Positions 1-2,718 of a stretch of 5,144 nt of DNA are shown piece after piece. Each line of letters opens with the position of its first letter. Position 1 is the stretch's first letter. The notes beneath the pieces were generated by a model that worked only from the letters and a program-made list of their open reading frames with translations, did not search any database and was not told where the DNA came from. Made by a program: the position numbers and the translations under genes. This stretch comes from CAYNXB01 sp964401045 (lineage in GTDB: Bacteria > Pseudomonadota > Alphaproteobacteria > Sphingomonadales > Sphingomonadaceae), in NCBI GenBank assembly GCA_964401045.1, contig CAYNXB010000125.1, forward strand, positions 1-5,144, in the 5' to 3' direction.

Positions 1-1
1 G

Positions 2-166
2 AACGCGAAAGACGCGCCGCGACAGCCGCTGAAAGCGCATGTCGAGTTCACCGTGAATGAGGGTGGTTGCCCTGCCTACTGGCTGACTATCGGCGCATCG
101 GCACTGGAAAGCCGCCACGGGGTCGAGGCGACGCTTGGCCGCTGGCGCTTCTCAAAAATCGGTTGA
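2..166 (+). CDS. 3' end of an unrecognised protein (partial, 54 codons)
   Basis: An open frame enters from the left edge and stops at TGA 164-166, giving 54 residues ending WRFSKIG. It has no in-frame ATG, so if real it is the C-terminal tail of a gene starting outside the window. The residue mix looks like a folded protein: alternating hydrophobics and several aromatics (EFTVNEGG, AYWLTIGAS, LGRWRF). I see no catalytic motif, membrane segment or signal and do not recognise the family. It runs head-on into the minus-strand mini-protein gene, with only 20 bases between the two stop codons. The competing frame that starts at 67 runs across the complement of the mini-protein gene and looks like a shadow. 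A 54-codon open stretch can arise by chance in GC-rich DNA, so confidence is moderate. Confidence 0.5.
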   Translation, partial: NAKDAPRQPLKAHVEFTVNEGGCPAYWLTIGASALESRHGVEATLGRWRFSKIG

Positions 167-186
167 AGGTTGGAAACGCGAAACGC

Positions 187-408
187 TTAGGGGCTCTGCG
201 GCCCCTCGTCGTCGTTCCCGTCATCGTTGCCGAGCAGGACCAGAGTGGTCACCACGGCTGCGGTAATCGCCCCGCCGATGAGAAGAGCGGTCGAAGTAAC
301 CGCTTTTGCCCCCTGGGCCTGGGCGGGGCTCGGCGCGACCGCAACGAGTCCGGCGAGGACCAGGGCGATGGCAGCGAGGCCAGCGGAAAGGCGCGATGCG
401 ATAGTCAT
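187..408 (-). CDS. Small exported/membrane protein with acidic PQSP tail (paralogue A)
   Basis: This 73-aa protein has three parts. Residues 1-31 form a signal peptide with a basic N-terminus (MTIASR), a hydrophobic core (LAAIALVLAGLVAV) and an AQA cleavage site before Q32. Residues 40-59 form a second hydrophobic helix rich in Ala, Val, Thr and Leu. The tail NDDGNDDEGPQSP is acidic and ends the protein. The frame extends upstream to 570, but I chose ATG 406-408. It starts the signal peptide, has AGGGG seven bases upstream, and matches the start of its paralogue at 2260-2466. The upstream extension is Arg/Cys-rich and not shared by the paralogue. If the signal is cleaved, the product is a roughly 42-aa single-span membrane peptide. 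I do not know its function; similar small proteins ending in an acidic xxSP tail are, as I recall, common in sphingomonads. It is transcribed away from the HTH operon, so the two may share the control region between them. Confidence 0.82.
   Translation of the reverse strand: MTIASRLSAGLAAIALVLAGLVAVAPSPAQAQGAKAVTSTALLIGGAITAAVVTTLVLLGNDDGNDDEGPQSP
189..206. terminator. GC hairpin between converging genes, weak terminator candidate
   Basis: AGGGGC (189-194) and GCCCCT (201-206) form a perfect 6-bp stem around a 6-base loop. The hairpin lies over the last codons and stop of the mini-protein gene, where it could block both converging transcripts. Neither strand has a run of U after the stem, so it is not a classical intrinsic terminator. 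Part of the stem is simply the codons for the PQSP tail. Confidence 0.3.
350..378. repeat. Direct repeat copy 1 (signal-peptide coding segment)
   Basis: These 29 bases match 2408-2436 in the same orientation with two mismatches, beginning with an identical 14-base stretch (CCGGCGAGGACCAG). Both copies encode the hydrophobic core of the signal peptide in the two mini-protein genes, so this is paralogue homology rather than a separate element. It could serve as a short recombination target flanking the operon. Confidence 0.8.
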
Positions 409-447
409 GACAAAACCCCTAGAGTCGCCTGCTCGATCAGCAAACCC

Positions 448-463
448 CGAATTCCCCAATTCG
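448..463. promoter_or_regulatory. Inverted repeat CGAATT-CCCC-AATTCG
   Basis: Two perfect 6-bp arms flank a CCCC centre. The repeat lies 40-55 bases upstream of the mini-protein start, where a promoter or operator would be expected. The protein that binds it, if any, is not evident from the sequence. Confidence 0.35.
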
Positions 464-498
464 AAGCAAAATGCAACTGGGTCTTGCATCGTAAATAT

Positions 499-512
499 TC
501 GGTAAATACCGA
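499..512. promoter_or_regulatory. Operator-like dyad TCGGTA-AA-TACCGA
   Basis: This is a perfect inverted repeat with 6-bp arms and a 2-bp centre, in an AT-rich patch between the divergent genes. A second GTAAATA copy at 491-497 lies 11 bases before the one at 502-508, about one helical turn. Dyads of this size suit dimeric HTH regulators of the LuxR/NarL fold, so the product of the 708-1223 gene is a natural candidate. That link is inference. Confidence 0.4.
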
Positions 513-707
513 TCGCGTCGCGACAGGTGCGCCCACCGAAGGCGCGTCGGCGCGATGAACTCTGGCGCACGGGCCACCGTCAAGCGCCGGTATACGCGGG
601 TACAAAGTTAAAATGCCGGAATGATTTCCTGCATTTTCATTGCTATCGATGACGCTATGGTCGCCCCGCAACCGACATGGAGCTTGGACCGACGGGCTGA
701 GAAGGGC

Positions 708-1223
708 ATGGAACTGACCGAATCACATCCCCTTGCCGACCTCACTGATAAGCAACGCGAGGTTCTCGATCGACTCATCGAGCACAAGACCTCGAAGGAG
801 ATCGCGCGCGAGTTGCGCATTTCGCCCCACACCGTCGATCAGCGAATCCAGTTCGCGAAGGAGAAGCTGGGCGCGAGCACGCGCAGCGAAGCCGCTGTGC
901 TCTATCGCCGGCTGATCGAAGCATACGAACGGATGACATACGAGAATTCAGGGGTCGCCCGACCGGTGCCGCAAGTCGATGATGCGGCCGGGGAACAAGT
1001 ATCCAATTACGAAATTTTGCAGCCGGATCGGACCAGGTCTGACTCCACTCAAGTAGTGGAAGCGGATTATCAGGTGCTCCTGGGGCTGTTCGATGGCCGC
1101 CACGCCGCGCTGATGCGGTTGGGAGCGATCATGGTGATCGCGTTACTGCTGGTGCTCCTGCTTCTTGGGGCGCTTGGCATTCTGATGCAGCTCTCGCGAC
1201 TCATTGCGCAGGGAGTGCCTTGA
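708..1223 (+). CDS. LuxR/GerE-type HTH transcriptional regulator with C-terminal membrane anchor
   Basis: This 171-aa DNA-binding protein is probably held at the inner membrane. Residues 12-68 form a complete LuxR/GerE helix-turn-helix: LTDKQREVLDRLIEHKTSKEIARELRISPHTVDQ and onward, with the recognition helix around 39-54 and the usual KLGAS-R-EA ending. There is no receiver or ligand-binding domain before it. A polar linker of about 65 residues follows, then a strong transmembrane helix at about 135-160 (LGAIMVIALLLVLLLLGALGILM), leaving a tail of about 10 residues outside. The protein therefore has no periplasmic sensor of its own. The start is uncertain. ATG 708 places the HTH near the N-terminus, as expected, but the GAGAAGGG before it is very close. 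ATG 657 (188 aa) and ATG 621 (200 aa) are in frame, with little or no ribosome-binding signal. It heads a four-gene operon and is the probable regulator of it. Confidence 0.85.
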   Translation: MELTESHPLADLTDKQREVLDRLIEHKTSKEIARELRISPHTVDQRIQFAKEKLGASTRSEAAVLYRRLIEAYERMTYENSGVARPVPQVDDAAGEQVSNYEILQPDRTRSDSTQVVEADYQVLLGLFDGRHAALMRLGAIMVIALLLVLLLLGALGILMQLSRLIAQGVP

Positions 1224-1237
1224 AGGGGGAAAAGGGC

Positions 1238-1453
1238 GTGAGTGCGAATGTGTCGCCAGATCGGCTGCGGCTGTTGCGAGACATTGGCCTGGCCGAGAAG
1301 GAACTCGACAAGGCAATGATGTTGCTCGATCGCACGCAGCGGGCGATGGTCGAGGCTGGCGCCAGCATCATGTCTCTGCACGCCTCGATGCTGGAAATGC
1401 GGCGCATGCTGGAAGTTCCGCCGGTCGCCCCTTCCCGCCCGGCCGCACGATGA
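1238..1453 (+). CDS. Small helical protein, probable coiled coil
   Basis: This 71-aa protein is predicted from its pattern to be almost all helix. Hydrophobic residues recur at heptad-like spacing from about residue 8 to 60 (LRLLRDIGLAEKELDKAMMLL, MSLHASMLEMRRML), with many charged residues and Met, followed by a Pro-rich tail ending PSRPAAR. There is no signal peptide or membrane segment, so it should be cytoplasmic and perhaps self-associating. I chose GTG 1238 because AAGGGGG at 1223-1229 sits 8 bases before it; the frame also permits TTG 1220, which would overlap the previous stop. It begins 14 bases after the HTH gene, and its TGA overlaps the ATG of the next gene. Family unknown. Given its place, it may bind the HTH protein or the downstream membrane protein, but nothing in the sequence proves that. 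Confidence 0.75.
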   Translation: MSANVSPDRLRLLRDIGLAEKELDKAMMLLDRTQRAMVEAGASIMSLHASMLEMRRMLEVPPVAPSRPAAR

Positions 1454-1899
1454 GCTGGTTCACCGTCTTCATCCTGACGCTGATCGCATCGGTGGGAGCA
1501 GTCGCGTGGCGCTTCGGCGGGGCGCCCGAAAAGTTTGCCGGGGCGATCCTCGTCGTCTGGGCCGCGCTCGATACATCCTATCACCTGATGTTCGGCCTGT
1601 CGGACTTCAAGACGGTCGATCCCGTGCACGTCGAACTCGCTGCAACGGAGCTTGTGGCAATGGTCTGGCTCGCGCTGCGCGCCAACCGTATCTGGCCGCT
1701 GTTCGCCGCGGCGGCCCAATTGATATGCCTCATGGGCCATCTCGCCGCGCTGCTCGAGACTGAGGGCATGCGCCGCGCCTATTGGACGGCGACGCAGATT
1801 CCGCCTTTTTTCGAACTCATCGCAGTTCTGAGCGGGACCTTCGCGCATGTGCGCCGCACGCATCGGCTCGGCAACTATCGCAGCTGGCGCCCGCTATGA
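1450..1899 (+). CDS. Polytopic inner-membrane protein of unknown function (4-5 helices)
   Basis: This 149-aa membrane protein has hydrophobic segments at about residues 3-20, 28-50, 60-77 and 81-102, with a fifth possible at about 113-134. It ends in a basic segment (HVRRTHRLGNYRSWRPL) expected on the cytoplasmic side. Charged or polar residues inside or beside the helices (D41, H45, H60, E62, E67, H97) could matter for function, but they match no motif I know. ATG 1450 overlaps the previous stop as ATGA and has no clear ribosome-binding site, so translational coupling is likely. Longer in-frame starts reach back into the 71-aa gene and are unlikely. Lying in one operon with a membrane-anchored HTH protein that lacks a sensor, it is the obvious candidate for a signal-receiving partner, by context only. 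Confidence 0.8.
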   Translation: MSWFTVFILTLIASVGAVAWRFGGAPEKFAGAILVVWAALDTSYHLMFGLSDFKTVDPVHVELAATELVAMVWLALRANRIWPLFAAAAQLICLMGHLAALLETEGMRRAYWTATQIPPFFELIAVLSGTFAHVRRTHRLGNYRSWRPL

Positions 1900-2231
1900 A
1901 GAAGAATGGGATCGGAGACCCGGTGGACTTTACCGACGCTGCCTGCACCGCCATCGAAGGCTGGACCAAACGCCACCGGCCCGATGGGGGCGGGCTGCGC
2001 TGGGTCGCCAGGACGCCTGCACAAGACTGGGGCTATGATCAGTCCCGCTGGCTGCGCGACATCGGCGAGATCCAGCGGGACTTCGAGCGGCAAATCGGTT
2101 TCGCAATCCCGCTTACGCCCGCGGAGAAGCGCAAGACCGCAGAGCTGCCGTTGCTCAAGACGTTGTTCATTCTGGTGCGCAAGGCCGAGTCCAAGAGCGG
2201 TCAGACCCTGCTCAAGACCCTGTTGGGGTAG
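1896..2231 (+). CDS. Conserved-looking soluble protein of unknown function
   Basis: This 111-aa protein has no signal peptide and no clear membrane span. It is rich in charged residues and Trp (EGWTKRHRPDGGG, LRWVARTPAQDWGYDQSRW), with a central helix (LRDIGEIQRDFERQIGF) and a C-terminal Lys/Leu-rich helical part (LLKTLFILVRKAESKS, LLKTLLG). ATG 1896 overlaps the previous stop as ATGA and has no ribosome-binding site, so it is probably translated by coupling. The frame is open further upstream to 1782, but that would overlap the membrane-protein gene extensively. It is the last gene of the operon; the stop TAG at 2229-2231 is followed by the duplicated repeat and the convergent mini-protein gene. 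I do not recognise the family. A regulatory or adaptor role is possible from context only. Confidence 0.75.
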   Translation: MKKNGIGDPVDFTDAACTAIEGWTKRHRPDGGGLRWVARTPAQDWGYDQSRWLRDIGEIQRDFERQIGFAIPLTPAEKRKTAELPLLKTLFILVRKAESKSGQTLLKTLLG

Positions 2232-2250
2232 AAACCCCCGAAATCAGGGG
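2225..2250. terminator. GC hairpins after the operon, weak bidirectional terminator candidate
   Basis: GGGG-TAGAAA-CCCC (2225-2238) and CCCC-GAAATCA-GGGG (2236-2250) are alternative short stems overlapping the stop of the last operon gene. They lie just where two transcripts converge. Stems are only 4 bp and no U-run follows on either strand, so the call is tentative. Confidence 0.25.
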
Positions 2251-2269
2251 CTCCCGAAATCAGGGGCTC
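2237..2269. repeat. Tandem duplication of a 16-bp unit at the convergent gene ends
   Basis: The unit CCCGAAATCAGGGGCT occurs at 2237-2252 and again, directly abutting, at 2253-2268; base 2269 continues the match. The second copy contains the TGA stop and the last codons of the minus-strand mini-protein gene, so the duplication copied the gene's extreme 3' end into the gap between the converging genes. Each copy carries a CCC/GGG mini-hairpin. Confidence 0.9.
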
Positions 2270-2466
2270 TGGGGAGATTCGTCGTCACCCTGTTCGTCGA
2301 TCAGGACAAATGCTGCGATAGTCGCCGCACCGAAAATCGCGGCGGCGAGAAGCGTCGCGGCAGTCTCACTTTGTGCACGAGCGGGGGTGGGGGCGAAAGC
2401 CGTCATGCCGGCGAGGACCAGAGCGATGGCCGCGAGACCGGCAAACAAACGTGATGTGATCTTCAT
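2260..2466 (-). CDS. Small exported/membrane protein with acidic PQSP tail (paralogue B)
   Basis: This 68-aa protein repeats the plan of the protein at 187-408. It has a signal peptide (residues 1-31, ending ARA before Q32), a second hydrophobic helix (about 36-56) and an acidic tail DEQGDDESPQSP. Over the first 31 residues I count 23 identities with paralogue A, including the block AGLAAIALVLAG. The second helix is similar only in composition, and the last four residues PQSP are identical. I chose ATG 2464-2466 by alignment with paralogue A; an ATG at 2515-2517 would add 17 residues that do not fit a signal peptide. The ribosome-binding signal before the chosen start is weak. Function unknown. 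The gene converges on the HTH operon and diverges from uvrA. Confidence 0.82.
   Translation of the reverse strand: MKITSRLFAGLAAIALVLAGMTAFAPTPARAQSETAATLLAAAIFGAATIAAFVLIDEQGDDESPQSP
2408..2436. repeat. Direct repeat copy 2 (signal-peptide coding segment)
   Basis: This is the partner of 350-378: same orientation, 29 bases, two mismatches. It encodes the hydrophobic core of the signal peptide of paralogue B. Together the two copies bracket the operon. Confidence 0.8.
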
Positions 2467-2507
2467 AGGTAAAAACTCGGCAAGAGTGCGGGGCCCTGTT
2501 AACCTGG

Positions 2508-2535
2508 AATATACCACTGCAAATGCTGCGCCGCA
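2508..2535 (-). promoter_or_regulatory. Candidate promoter of paralogue B
   Basis: On the minus strand TATATT (complement of 2508-2513) could be a -10 box, about 40 bases before the mini-protein start. TTTGCG, 18 bases further upstream, is a poor -35. Based on hexamer similarity only. Confidence 0.3.
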
Positions 2536-2621
2536 AAGAAAGTGCCCGGCATCTGTCGGTTCCCAGGCTCATTTCGGCGTGTTGTGGGAATCGCGGGTGC
2601 GGGACCGTTCAGCCGGTGCGG

Positions 2622-2650
2622 TTGACAGGTGTGAACATTTGAGGAACAAA
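2622..2650 (+). promoter_or_regulatory. uvrA promoter (TTGACA and weak -10)
   Basis: A perfect TTGACA at 2622-2627 is followed, after 17 bases, by AACAAA (2645-2650), a weak -10 match. The predicted transcript would start roughly 60 bases before the uvrA ATG. The LexA box occupies the spacer and touches the -10, the classic arrangement for repression by blocking polymerase. Confidence 0.55.
2633..2647. promoter_or_regulatory. LexA (SOS) box of the alphaproteobacterial type
   Basis: GAAC-ATTTGAG-GAAC is an exact match to the alphaproteobacterial LexA direct repeat (GTTC-N7-GTTC read on the other strand). It lies between the TTGACA box and the putative -10 of uvrA, 71 bases before the start codon. 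Known SOS regulation of uvrA in many bacteria supports the call: LexA would repress uvrA until DNA damage triggers its cleavage. Confidence 0.85.
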
Positions 2651-2718
2651 CCCGCCACCAGAAGCGTGTGCGGCGGCGCATCTGGACTATTGGGCACCCA
2701 GTCGCCACATCGCCCGCA

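Larger units (their letters stand above)
409..707. promoter_or_regulatory. Divergent intergenic control region
   Basis: This stretch separates the minus-strand mini-protein from the plus-strand HTH operon. Small frames on both strands cross it, but none has a convincing start or protein-like composition. Beside the two inverted repeats listed separately, I see a TAAAAT hexamer at 609-614 that could be a -10 box for the operon, without a good -35 at the right distance. A GTCGCGAC palindrome lies at 517-524. AT-rich patches around 448-510 contrast with the GC-rich surroundings and are the likeliest site for the mini-protein promoter. I could not assign a confident promoter on either strand. Confidence 0.5.

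Noticed and set aside
67..558. 163-aa plus-strand frame overlapping mini-protein A
   Set aside because: It runs antisense through the mini-protein gene, which has a signal peptide, a ribosome-binding site and a paralogue. The translation is low-complexity and shows no domain.
405..832. Minus-strand frames of 88 and 74 aa crossing the divergent region and the HTH gene
   Set aside because: They lack a convincing start or ribosome-binding site and are partly opposite the well-supported HTH domain.
1201..1863. 220-aa minus-strand frame opposite the operon
   Set aside because: It overlaps three plus-strand genes with ATGA coupling and membrane-protein patterning; its own sequence is Arg/His-rich without a recognisable fold.
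350..2436. Possible mobile element with the mini-protein segments as terminal repeats
   Set aside because: The matching segments are in direct orientation inside coding sequence, correspond to conserved protein residues, and there is no transposase, integrase or target-site duplication.
1906..2454. 182-aa plus-strand frame running through the last operon gene and paralogue B
   Set aside because: It is out of frame with the coupled 111-aa gene, antisense to paralogue B, and Ser/Arg/Gly-biased like a GC-rich shadow.
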